Below are positions 45,215-57,050 of a stretch of 64,000 bases of DNA, piece after piece. Position 1 is the first letter of the stretch, and each line of letters opens with the position of its first letter. The translations under genes were made by a program, and so were the position numbers. This DNA comes from Acanthaster planci (Eukaryota > Echinodermata > Asteroidea > Valvatida > Acanthasteridae): positions 1,781,801 to 1,845,800 of the forward strand of contig NW_019091416.1 of assembly GCF_001949145.1 (NCBI RefSeq), in the 5' to 3' direction. The notes beneath the pieces are model-generated. The model saw nothing but the letters and a program-made list of their open reading frames with translations. It was not told where the DNA came from and did no database searches.

Positions 45215-48200
45215 AGAGGCTTGGCATCTGCCTGCTGAACATCTCAGAAGGCAGGAACCCTAAGGTGGTGGAGGCTGTCGCTCGTGCTGCCGTTTCCACT
45301 GCTCAGGAGGTGACTGTATCCGATGCTGAAATAGGTAAACCCATGGAGGTTTACCTCGATTGTAAACCTCTCTAGGCCTAACCATGGAGAAATTTAATGT
45401 TAGGCTGTACAAGTTCAAATTATTGGCCTACAACTTGGAAAGAGTTTAGGCTATGGTACAACACTGTTTAAATCTCTTAAAATGTTTGGGCCGATCCAAA
45501 CAGCTGTCAGAAATTATATTTTATAACATGTTCTAAAGTAACTAAAAGTGAAATTTTAGCGGAGAAAATTCTGAAGCATTTAGGTCCATTTTGCAAACAC
45601 TTTTTTAATCAGACAAATCTCATAGATTTGTACACTGGGACACGTAATTCTACATATTGTTATGCTACTCAGGGAATTATATCTAGATGACTAGATCTAT
45701 TAAATACGATTGGTGGATGCGCTTTACTTGACTGTGTTTGCTGTCTGTTGATCCTGGACAAAATCTTCAATGCCCTTTTCAAAATGTTCTTCCAATTTCC
45801 ATGTCTTTTTCAAAACGTTCTTCCACCATGTCCACAGCTGTGAACTAGAAAGAAAAGGAGATTGATGGTAGCGGGACTGACAGATTTCAGATAAGATAAA
45901 TGGATGGTGCAAGCACATTCAAGCAATTGCATAGATCTATCAACAATAGCCCGAAAAACTCTTATCAAATTTGATTTGTGTTCATTGAAGAATAGAGAAA
46001 CACACAGCACTCAGTGTGTTCCAGCGTCTCATTAATTTCTCTGAAATTCTTAATTTAGGTTTGCAGTGCAAATCGACAGTACTAAACGTCTTTTCCGATT
46101 ACGACTACAATCGCTCAGTGCTGACGATAGCGGCACCGCTCAAGTATCTGCAAGACAGCATTTACAACGCATGCAGGGAAGCCTATGGACAGATAGACCT
46201 GGGCAAGCAACGAGGTGTTCATCCCCGGCTTGGTGCTGTTGACCTGCTACCCATCTATCCTCTGTCCAGGGACGTCCGTGTAGAGGAGTGCGGTGTGATT
46301 GCTAAAGGTCAGGCTGTTGGGTCAGTGACCTCAAGTGGTCAAATCTAGAGGTCAGATGGAAGGGAAGGGGCGTACAACAGAAAACAGATTTCAAAGCCCC
46401 CAGAAGTCAGAGTGCCCCTAACAGAAGGGAAAACTTGGGGCAAGCTTGGTCAGTGACAAATTGTCAATGGATGGTCAATGTTGACTGGTATCCTATGCAT
46501 GAAATGTAAACCGGGCACCAGGCAAAATTGACCAGTAATTAGCAAATTGTCGCTAAGCGAACTTGCTCATTAAGTATGGTTGTATCAGTTTCTACTGTAT
46601 TAGTCACTTCAGAACTTGATTATTCTTAGTTGCTGCATCTTAGCTACAATCTTGTAATGCATGAAACTTCACATGAGTACTCGGGGCACCAGTGGGGGTA
46701 GTCAAGTCTGTCACATATCTGTCCCAAGTCATCCGGTCTCTTTTAAAGTCATAAGCTATGTAAATGACTCGGGAGGAATTGCCTTTCTTTGTCATCAGTG
46801 CTAATCCGTAGTTGTGACAGCCATGTGAACTGACTAGTGGTTGGGTTTCTAATCTGATTTGTGATGGACTTGACTACATCCAAGAGGTGTCCTTACAAAA
46901 ATGAAGAATTGAAGATTACTACACCTCATAAATATTCATGAGCAAATCGGAGCACATCATTGGCCGATTGCACCTCGCGTCTGGGAAGTAGAAATGATGC
47001 ACAACCAGGCGACGTCATAGTGTTGAGTATCCACCTCGCTGCCGTGTGGTAGGTTTTCTGGTAGCATAAAAAAATCCCTCTGGAACCCGCGGCGTACATA
47101 TGTAGTCCGTGTCATGTAATCTTTACGGAACCAGTCTGGATTTGTATCCTAATAACTATTACAGTAAAGACCCAAAATGTATGTCAGCACCAGACTATTG
47201 AAGCCCTGTTTCTATGCACATCTACACTCCACTTTCATTACATGAAAATTTAGCAGCTAAGAAACAGTTACATCTGTGAGTACAAGTAATTTGAGATTTC
47301 TGTTTGAATATTTATGAAGTGTAGTAAAAACAAATACAGCATGGTTTATTTCGGTATAGGTCAGTTTGACTACCTCCCTCCGCTTCGCGTTGGAAGGTAG
47401 TGAAGTTGACCTACACCTCGGGACCAGTGATTCCCACTGCCTCCCTCAAACCACGCTGTATTTGTATACTACCCGCTGAGGGCAAGCACTTGTGGAGCCA
47501 ATCACATATTCCACACAAATTATCCTAGCAAGTCCATGCAACCAATTGCTGCCGAGGTTTTCTCCATATCATAACTCCAAACTTGGAATGAGTGTTCAAA
47601 ATCAAATTAAGCATGCATTTGTTTTCACCGAATAAGGCAAGACCCTTGTTCATGTTTTCCTTATGCCCCCTTTTGGTTGTGAACTGCAGAAATTGCATCG
47701 ACTTTAGCAGTGGACATTCCGGGTACCTCATTCTTTCTGTTTGGTACGTCCGACGTTCCCCACAACAGAGATCTTGTGGCAAGGCGCAAGGAAGTTGGTT
47801 GGTTTCTAGGCAGGCATCATACAGACTATGGGAGTCTCCAGTATGATCTTGGGAGCAGACCGTCAGCGAAATACGGGCTAACAGGTACATGTACAATTGT
47901 ACCTGTCATTGGAAACCAGGCATGCTCATGGGGCTTGCCTTTTGCTTTGGACTGATTTTGTTGACGAGGGTCACCAGTCCGTTATAATGGGCTCATTCAC
48001 TTTGCAGGTTTCTCATGACCTAAGTTCCCCTTTTAATGGATTTTGAAACACTCTCATAAGCCTCCCAAATTTCTTGGAAAAAATTAACGAGTTGATGTTT
48101 AGTAGTGGTTTTTTTTTTACTGTACCTATTTTGAGGAAATTCTGAAAGTGCCTGTGAAAGTAATTTATAACAGATTGAGAAGTAATCTGAATAACCATGA

Positions 48201-49190
48201 ATGCTGTGAAAATACCAGGGTGCTTTTTAAGAACTTTTATATTTACAGTGTTAGTGGTAATAAATTTGGCAACTGAGGACTGTTTTACTGTAGGGTGAAC
48301 AAAGCACCTGCTGGACACTTTCAAGATCCACTGTGAAAATAACGAGCCTTAATTCAGCTCAACTAAGATTAGGTGCACGTTTTTTCATGCCCTGACTACA
48401 TGTGCATGCAATTATAAAGTAAGTGGTGATGGGAAAAACTATGAGAAAAAACAGGACGTTTCCAAGGTTACAAGCTGAAATGAAGCCTGTTTAAGAGGCA
48501 TTGCATTGTTAGTCAAGAGAATGGCATTTTCTTTTTAGCACTTGACAAAAACTTCACAAGATATGTAAAAAAGTAAGGTAAAAAAAGTCTTGTCATCCCA
48601 TCCTGTTCATGGCTTTTGAAATGAAAATTTAAATGCTGGGATGAACTAAGATAAACTTGTTCAATCTATTTTTATTTTCCTTCAAATATCAAGGTGCAGG
48701 GGGATCTCTGTACGTCACAAATTACAATGTTTCCTTGGCAACAAGTGATGTCTCCATCGGCCATGAGATTGCCCAGAGGATTCGCTCCACTACCCCAGGT
48801 GGTCTGCCTGGTGTGAGAGTGATGGCATTCGCCCACGAGGGAAATGTTGAGATAGCCTGCAATGTGGAGAACATACCCATGGATGCCGCCGAAGATACAC
48901 CTTGCTCTGAGCCAACTGAATCGCAAACGTCGACTACCAAAACCCACCAAACAGATTGCAGTGCCCTTCCAAGTGACGCTCCACAAGACACCTATCGCCA
49001 GATACGCTACACATCGCCCGCAGAGATAGAAGCCAGAGTGAAGGATCTGGCGTCTGAGCATGACGTCGGACTTGTGGGAACCTCGATCATTGGCTTCACT
49101 CCACACGAGGCGGAGGAGTTGGCTATCCACGCCTTGCAGACAGGGCAGACCGAGCTTTGGCGTACACGCGTGCCTGGCACTACAATGTGA
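45211..49190 (+). CDS. FTCDNL1: Stand-alone formiminotransferase-domain protein, FTCDNL1-related
   Basis: Four exons join with phase 1 throughout: 45211-45334, 46059-46307, 47690-47884 and 48694-49190 (354 aa). LLNISEGRN near the start matches the NFSEGRN substrate-binding motif of glutamate formiminotransferase. NRSVLTIAA (59-67) and GVHPRLGAVD (94-103) follow; His96 aligns with the catalytic histidine of FTCD. Exon 3 has FFLFGTSDVPHNRDLVARRK, then GWF; exon 4 carries the C-terminal FT subdomain ending DVGLVGTSIIGFTPHEAEEL, with a Ser/Thr-rich insert before it. There is no cyclodeaminase domain. Both FT subdomains are present, unlike the shortened human FTCDNL1. The expected reaction, if active, is transfer of a formimino or formyl group between glutamate derivatives and tetrahydrofolate. 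The exon 3 acceptor at 47689 was chosen because it restores the EIASTLAVDIPG segment; an AG 18 bases later also keeps phase. Confidence 0.93.
46916..47327. mobile_element. TIR element in formiminotransferase intron 2
   Basis: TTACTACACCTCATAAATAT (from 46916) is matched inverted by ATATTTATGAAGTGTAGTAA (to 47327). The 412-bp element is AT-rich with no coding content. Target duplication is not clear. Confidence 0.6.
47331..47464. repeat. Foldback next to the previous element
   Basis: CAAATACAGCATGGTTTATT at the left pairs with CAAACCACGCTGTATTTG at the right. Inner parts also pair (GGTCAGTTTGACTACCT against AGGTAGTGAAGTTGACC). The centre is near 47388; about 30 bp on the right arm are unpaired. 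Confidence 0.65.
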
Positions 49191-50169
49191 ACGATGACTA
49201 CTTAATGAACAGTGAAAATACAAACGATGAATATGATCGTGAAGATACCAAAGACAACAAATCACCGAGCCCTATTTTTTCCCAAACATTCTCCCACAAT
49301 TCCAGCAACATGCAACTAGAATTGCTCATTTAAATTTGGTATTTGAATTGTCACTTCTTGTGAGTCAAGACTCAGCTTTTAATGAAATATATTTCATGTA
49401 GCAACTTACGGCGTAAATGAAATCTTTTTATACTTTTATTGAAATAATTGTGTTTTCGATTATGGTTCAAAGACACCGTTCACTTTCCAAAATTTGAATC
49501 GTTTCAGCTATCAACACTTGTGATCCATATGTTTGTTTTCCACTCTGAGATACATGTATGGAACAAAGCCAAGTTATATTCTCAAAAAAGGATTGGATGG
49601 TACAGATGCATCCATATGTTTTATGCATTCCTACCTGAACATCCATCATGTTTGGCAAAATCTTTAGAAATTCATAAAGTTCTAATAGATGTGTTGAATA
49701 TCTGACAATAATGGTACCCGGTAACGTGGCTGCCACTCACCCCACTGTGCACTTTTAAGGAACAAAAAGAGGACTGAAAAAGAAAGCGGTTATTAGAACT
49801 GCACGTGTGGCAATACACGCTTCGGTAAACACAAGGATCCAAGGAATGCCATTGATGGCTAGGGAATGGTGCCATCAACTCCAAACTCCATGAATAGAAC
49901 TGAATTTTACAACACACTGGCCAGGATTCATGGATGATTGGATTCGAAAAAGGCCGCCTAAAAAGTGCTTTCCATATAGCCCTGTTGAGTTTTATGACAG
50001 ACAAATTTAACTGAAAACTTCAAACATCCTTAATCCTAACGGTCCCCAGTGCCCCAATTTCAATGTGTTTTTTTTCCCTACATCCTCAGGGTTAAGGTTA
50101 ATCCTTCAACTCATTTTGTAAAAAGGAATCAGAGATTACCTTTGAAAATGAGGTTATTGCATTAAAAAA

Positions 50170-50175
50170 AATAAA
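50170..50175 (+). terminator. Possible poly(A) signal of the formiminotransferase gene
   Basis: First clear AATAAA seen after the stop at 49190, about 980 bases on. A shorter 3' UTR using a variant signal cannot be excluded. Confidence 0.3.
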
Positions 50176-51120
50176 GAAATTTTGTAAAAATCAACTTTTC
50201 TGATGTGAGTGATGTTCATAACTTACACATTCTTAAACAATATTAACCCGAGATAAGCTACTCAACTGGCTGACATAAAAAAAACTAACAAATACTCAAC
50301 CAGCCAAAAACTGTCTGACCCAATGATAACTAACTTGAACAATAACAGCAATGTTCATATTGCACTTACCACACTACTGTTGTTAATTGTGCTTCACAAG
50401 AGAAAAATACACAAGCAAATATTGGCGACAACACAACAATCGAGGGAAACCAAACAAAATATGAACCAAACAGGTGTGTTTTAAGGATATGATTGAATGT
50501 CCAAGTAATGTGACTTATCCTTGACTTTCCAACTAAAAACCTAGAACCAAACCAAAAGCCCCCCCTTAAAAGTTGCTCATTTATGGTAAATCGTTCATTA
50601 TGCTGTACAGTTAACTCTGTACAAGAGATGTAACCTGACTAGGACCAACCAAGTAGCTAACCAACACTGACCAAAACATGCACCTAGTGACGAGCCAGCT
50701 GATGATTAAACTACATGTAACATCCAGCAAATCAATGAATCTGTACCAATTAAATTGTTTTTACTTCAAAAATAATTAGTTTGTGCATTTTAAAAAGTCC
50801 AAGGCTTAATCAGAACATCTAAACACACACAAGACAATGAAGCACAAGTCTATTACCAGCTATTCGATAAGACCACATTCTTTTCTTTTATTACAGGGAA
50901 GGCAAAATCAAAATTGCAACTTATATGTAAATACGTGTCTGATCAATACAATGGATAAAGTGAGTTGAAAATAGCTACGTACAATGGGGTGGTGTTGTTG
51001 ACTTGTTTCAATGGCGCTATAAGCTACTTGGGCTATTTGTGCCAATAACTACACGCATGTGCATGTACACGTTTATTCATAACCTTTGTTAATCAGCATC
51101 ATGTACTACGGAGTCAGGAA

Positions 51121-51175
51121 GAAGGTCCAGTTTTAGAGGTACGAGGAAACCGGGGTACCCGGAGAAAACCTGCGA
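51121..51175 (+). repeat. SINE-core-like motif
   Basis: GAGGAAACCGGGGTACCCGG followed by AGAAAACCTGCGAGCGG resembles a core found in many dispersed animal repeats. I cannot name the family or see its ends. Confidence 0.35.
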
Positions 51176-52867
51176 GCGGCGAGTAAAAAGGGATTTCTTG
51201 AAACAGTCACAATAACTAGGTAAAACACAACAGTTGCACAGTGTATGTTAGAAGGCACACTCAGGATCTACAAAATGAACACGTATATATAATGTATATC
51301 ATTGGCACAGTGCTCAACTAAGGGAAGATGCTGGAGGTGGGTTTTCAAACAGACTTACAATAGGTAGATATACTTGGTTTATGGAATTCAAAATGTCATA
51401 TGTTTTGTATTATGACGTAGCTGTACCAGATGTAGTTGTACTAGAAGTCATAATCGCTGATCACGGTCCCTTCCAAACTACAAAGGACGAGTCACGCGTA
51501 TTGTGCCCACACACCTTTGGAACAGGTGCGCTCGTGTGTACGCACGGCTGGGCGCATGCCAAACACCCGCCTCTCACCATTGAAGTCGACAATAGTCAAA
51601 AATGAGAAAAATGCCGCTGATTGTTTCCAAGCAGGGTGTCCGTGTCACACTCCGATGGGACGGTAAATATTTTTGTCAGGTTTTCAAAACACCGCAGCTC
51701 GCCCTATTTTTTTTAATACTCTGGGTGACTTTTTGACCGACCAATCTGGTATATACTTCATCTTAAGCAAATAAAGAAACAAATCCGACTCTCGACCCTT
51801 AAGAATATTGCTGCTTCAGAACACCTCTCTTGCTTTTGTTAAAATTTTTTTTAAGCAGCACCCGTCGTCATACGTACGTCGATCAGTAGTGAGCAGTTGA
51901 CATCAGATGCCAGCCATTTCCAAATATGCACAGCGCCCTCTCTGAAATACGTTCAGTTCACATCATTGATTCACTGTTGCCATTGGTCGAAAGTTTTAAT
52001 GCCGTTTTGATTGTTATAATGGCTGCCTACAGTTAAAATCAAACCATGTAAAGGACAAACAGAAGAGTTCGATCACAATGCGAGTACTGTATAATGAGCA
52101 TTCGGATAGGTACGGATGACTGTTGATGTGGTCTGCATTCTCTTTAAAAAGTCAACCAGTACATTCTGGCCACACGTTGTAAATAAAAAAATGCCGCTGC
52201 TTGCAACAATGCGGGGACTTCCATCTATACGTGTATTTAATACAATTTTCCAACCGACAGGCCTAACCTCCGAAATATTTTTCAGAAACTTTTAAACACA
52301 CAGTCACCAAACGCACAATATTCAGAAACACCCCACCCCTGACAAGAAAGCAAATTCAGAAAAATTTCAAGGATTCACAATTCATAACATTTTCAGTACT
52401 ACCTCCCCAAATTATATTTGAAATTCGTCAAATTTTCTTTTGAGTGATAAGCGTGTGGCAGAGACGAGTATGACGTCACGTATTATCAATGAATTCGGTT
52501 GACCACAGGGAGACAAAGAACTTAGCTTGACTCGAACATTATTTTTAGACTCACGATGAGAGTGTTTTCAGCGTGAATCTTTCAGATCTCTTAGATCCTT
52601 CACCATCTCTACGCCTCTAATAAAGCGGAATTCCTTGAGTTCCTGGTCCAAACATCAAGCTATCAATACTGCCAATACCAAACGACAAAACCCGCTGACA
52701 CCCACCGAAGATGGATTCTGCAACCGGAGCACAATGAATATATTCAAGGTAAGGCCAACTTTTATTTTTTTCATGCGAGGGAGGAATCCTCCCCGAAGGT
52801 AGACGCAAATAATCGACAGGCAGTCGCAATGCCCCAAGCTTTGCACCATGCAGACCTGAAGGAACCA

Positions 52868-53119
52868 GGGCCGTTTTCCAATACTCAACTTTGTCTCCAT
52901 CTACTCAGGCTTCGTTCCCAAAACCAATCCCCGATTGTCGGCCTGAAGCGTTTAAATTCAATTGGATTATAATAGTTTTGGCTTTCTTACATCTGATTTG
53001 AAGTTCTGTGGCACTATTTGACTGATTACTGCGCTTACAGCTTCAAGTCAGCTTGTAAAAAAAAACAAAAACAGTTGAAGCCTGAGACGGAGCCGAAGTT
53101 GAGTATTGGAAAACGGCCC
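52868..53119. mobile_element. 252-bp MITE with ~43-bp inverted ends
   Basis: GGGCCGTTTTCCAATACTCA at the left and its inverted copy TGAGTATTGGAAAACGGCCC at the right are perfect over 20 bases. Pairing continues through ACTT, a CTCC/GGAG block and CTCAGGCTTC. The interior is AT-rich and non-coding. No definite target duplication; AGG or CCAGG bases border both sides. Confidence 0.8.
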
Positions 53120-55979
53120 AGGTCTACGATCGCACGGCATCACGCAGCACATGGCGAGGAAACAGCGAGGGTCCGGTGAGTATTGCCAGTTGCACGTGAC
53201 TCGTACCAGCTGTTGATGCGGTTATGCCCACGATATAATAGTCTCAGTTACCAGGTCATCAGGGTACCCCTCCGGTGGCTGGTAACAGCTGTCGAGGCTG
53301 CCCATTCACGGGCCATTGTGCGCCCAGAATGATATATCATGGTATACATAAGAACAGAAGTTTATTACCGATTATTTCCAGACTCATAAATAAAGCGCCC
53401 GGCAATTAGCGTTGAGCGCCATTATGTACTTTGCTCTGTGGTCTAAGGGATTTTAGTACTGACAGTACTAAGTGTTAATATTTTACAACTCAACATTTTT
53501 CTCCACATTTGGGTTGTAGACAAATAATTACTCACTAACTGCAAGTACGCCAGAACCAAATTTCATGGTGACACGGGCACTTTTATCATGAATGTGCGTG
53601 GAGAAAGAAACGAGATGGCAATGCTATCGCCGATTCTTGAGGCCAGAATTAACCGAAATTTGAATCCCCACTCGTGATATCAGGCGCCAGGGTGCAATTT
53701 TCAGACACATACCCCTAAAAAGTTCTTTCTGTCCTTGTTGATCCAATTTCCAGGTGCAACAGGCAGCAACAAGCACTTCAGAACTGATCTCTGGTCTTTC
53801 AGGCAGAAGAATTAAAAAAAATGTGCCCACTTTTCCAGGCAGTAGGCGAGTCACGTGTCGGCCTTCAGCACTCGCTCGGTTAGTTTCTTCTCAAGGCGAC
53901 GTGGATGCCAGGCGCGCCGGTTTTTGTTATTGTGTGTGATCGGGGGTCTGCCATGTGGCCCCCACCGCGGGGCCTTTGAGGCCTTAGGGGAGAGACCAAA
54001 CGGGGCCGTAAAATTGGGGCTGGCGCGTGATCAAGGCAGCTTGCCAAGAATTTACGCTGGTCGGAACAGATACTTAACATAAAGGAGGAGGTAAATATTC
54101 ATCAGATGCCCCCATTTTGTGCAATTAAATGAAAATTATGTTCTGCCCTGTATCATAAATTTAATGTTTGAAGATGTGTCGAGGATTCTGACAGGAAAGT
54201 ACTTCTAGTAACGGAACTTGCTCCTCGAAAAAAATAAAGTGGTATACTAAATAAAGCTGCGGTACATGCAAAATGCGTATGCGATATACTGCAAAATGTC
54301 TTACTTCATTCATAGGGTGTCATTTATTATCATTTCACAAAACGAGACCACAGCTTTAAAAGTTATCCAAGGATAGGGGGAGCAACGGGGCCATGCCCCA
54401 CCCCCAGAATGAGGAAATCAATTAGAAAAGGGCAATTTTGTGATCTTTTTCATTTCTGTCACTTTCAAAAGCGTGTAAAAAGCCCCAATGTATAGCTGTA
54501 CCACTCAAGAGCCATAAATGGTTACACCCGAACTTTTTAGGCTCCCCAAACAAGTTGCCTGCCACCTTGAAAATTCTTGAAGTTATCGTGCACTGTCATA
54601 ATCCATATAATCGGGATTCCTAAAAAAACTACATGGCACTGTAACTCGAACCCCTCCCCCCAAAAAAAAATCTACTGAAAAGACAAAAGAAAGCCAGGCA
54701 ATTAATACGGGCAAAACCCACTAAACTGACGGGTATAACGTAATCGAACCCTTGCACGAGATTAAAAATGCGAGAGAAGTCTTGCTGCATCAACCCGACT
54801 CTAAATCCCCTTATTATATCTGCAGTTTATCAGGAAATGCACGCAACAAGGTCAAGTGGTACATTATGAGCCCAAAGTGAAACAAACGACTCATGCGACC
54901 CACACAACGATTTTCCAGCGCAGACGAGGAACTTCCCTCCAAGTTCAAAGCCAAATTCGCGAGGCACGCGAACCCATTAAAGTCCACATTATCTAGAATC
55001 ATCCACCGTTGTCGACAAAGAGTGAACACACTTGATTTACGAAAACAGCCGACATCCGATTACGGGCTCACCAATACAAAGACAAGTTACAACCAGCTGG
55101 CCTAATAAAAATTTGGGGCAGATAATGTGGACAAGCAACCGGTACGGAAGTGTGGTGAAAACCTTTCCATTTCTCGCTCGCTTTGCCAGGATCAAGGACA
55201 CCATTACAACAGTCTTTTGTTGACAAGCGGGTTGGATGCCAGCGCAGCCAAAAGTAGACCACCACCTGTTCTACAATCCAAGTTCTAGCTGAGGGTTTCC
55301 TACTACATACTGATAAAAATGGCGGGAAACATAACCCACACCCACCCTACCATCGCAATGCATCACCTTGACAACAGCTGTTCGACTTTACCGGATGCAC
55401 AGAGGAAACTAAGCACGACCTTCTATCTCTGAGCAAGTTAATGACACGGTAACCAAAACATATTTTTCCCGCGAGGGAAGACTTTGTGATTTATCCAGGA
55501 CAAAGGTACTGGACGTTCAAATAACTTCGCAGAATGTGAGTACCCATTGGAAAATGTTTTGACTTGAAAAATCAGTTTAAAAATCGAAGAAAACGACATT
55601 GGGTATCCCCAAACGACTGCGGATGCTTAGTCAAGGAGAGCAGTGAGAGGAAACTTTGTGAGAATTCTTGAACAATATTAAAACATGAACCCTAGAAAAA
55701 TTACTGGTCACAAGTAGACTGCTAAATCTCAAAGGTTTACAGACTCGTGCATGAGGGATACGAACCACATTACTGTGGTCTGAGCATGAATACAGCGACA
55801 CAGCAGCCTCACTACTAACTGCAAGTACATGTTTTCTTTGCCTTTAATAAAGCGTGTAAACCTTTGGCAATAATTCTGTGCAGAAACCTGTTTTCCGCAT
55901 GCATGAAAGATGCCAGCTAGGTAGACTGAACTTCCACAACACCTCTCATTAGGCCCCCAGTATCACAAGCACGCGAGGG

Positions 55980-57050
55980 GAGTGAGCTCACCCTGCTGGC
56001 ACCGCTCACAAACTTTGACGACGGTCCTGATTGGCTGGGATGTGTTTGGACGACATCGCTCACGCAGCCAGACAACTGGCATACGAAGGGGGCGCAGTTT
56101 TCTAAAACAAGCCAGCAGCACGCGCCGTGGCCAGCGACATATGCCTGGTATTTGCCGCCCCGCTAACGACCCATTGTTGCACCTTTTGCAATTGGGCTCC
56201 GGAATGGTTTTGCTTCGACTTGGCCCCCGCGCGGACCCCAAACGGCGTTGCATAGGGCACGTGTGTAGCGGCCGAACACCTTTTGTAATGCGTCACGCCT
56301 TTGTGTACAGAACCAATCAATCAACAAATAAGCCACGCCTCTTCGAAGTTTGATCCAGGGGAGTGCATCGAGAATGTCCTGATTCAGTCCCGATTTTCTG
56401 GAATTTGTTCAAAGGTTTACACACAGAAATTACTTCTTGTGTAACATTTACACAAAGTTAGAAACGCACAGTTTGACGTAAGAAAGCTGTGCCTGCTTCT
56501 ATGCCTGGTTAATATCTATTGCCACCCCTACGCAACAGTGGACTCGCCGGACAAGTGGAATTTGTTATTTACAGACACTTTTGAGGGATCTGCGAGCGAT
56601 AAGCTGTCACGAGTGGAGCTAGCTAGGTAACGACGGCGGTCTCGCGTAGCTTGTGTCAGCCACGCAAGAAGTTTTAACCCCGAGTTCTCTTGGCACGAAC
56701 CAGCACAGTATACTCGCCAAACTCCTACAGTCATTACCTGTATTCTGTTATCAACACCATGGTGTAGATTTTCTGCGGAATTAAAGTTAGGACTGTGGAA
56801 CAGATGTGGGTACAGCATCGGATCAGTCTTGTTCTATATTGAGCACATGGTTGCGAAGTCATCCGAGTCGGGCCTCGAGTTCAGCAACACGTTAAGCACT
56901 CATGCTGCGTGGCACCATGACTTAGAATCGCATCAGAAATCAATATCTTCGCCACGCTGCTGAAGCGCCATCGAGCGCGATCTCTAAGAGCGAAGTCACT
57001 CCAAAAGAGTTCCTCCGCTGACTGGACTAACCATAGAGAAAGAGCTGGCG
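55980..57050 (+). promoter_or_regulatory. CpG-rich region, probable meteorin-like gene promoter
   Basis: CpG density rises clearly above the surrounding sequence (for example around 56040-56280 and 56930-57050), and the gene's ATG is at its right edge. Open frames within it on both strands follow from the high GC and show no known domain. The transcription start is not resolved. Confidence 0.4.

Larger units (their letters stand above)
49191..57050. other. Intergenic stretch before the meteorin-like gene
   Basis: Holds the 3' UTR of the gene to the left and, at the right, a CpG-richer zone. A TIR element and a SINE-core-like motif are listed separately. No open frame here contains a domain I recognise. 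Confidence 0.5.

Noticed and set aside
48672-49265. Long open frame antisense to formiminotransferase exon 4
   Set aside because: It is a shadow of the real coding strand, with no recognisable domain.
55963-56353. Arg/Cys-rich open frames on both strands
   Set aside because: They lie in CpG-rich sequence, where long open frames are common, and show no known domain or splice partner.
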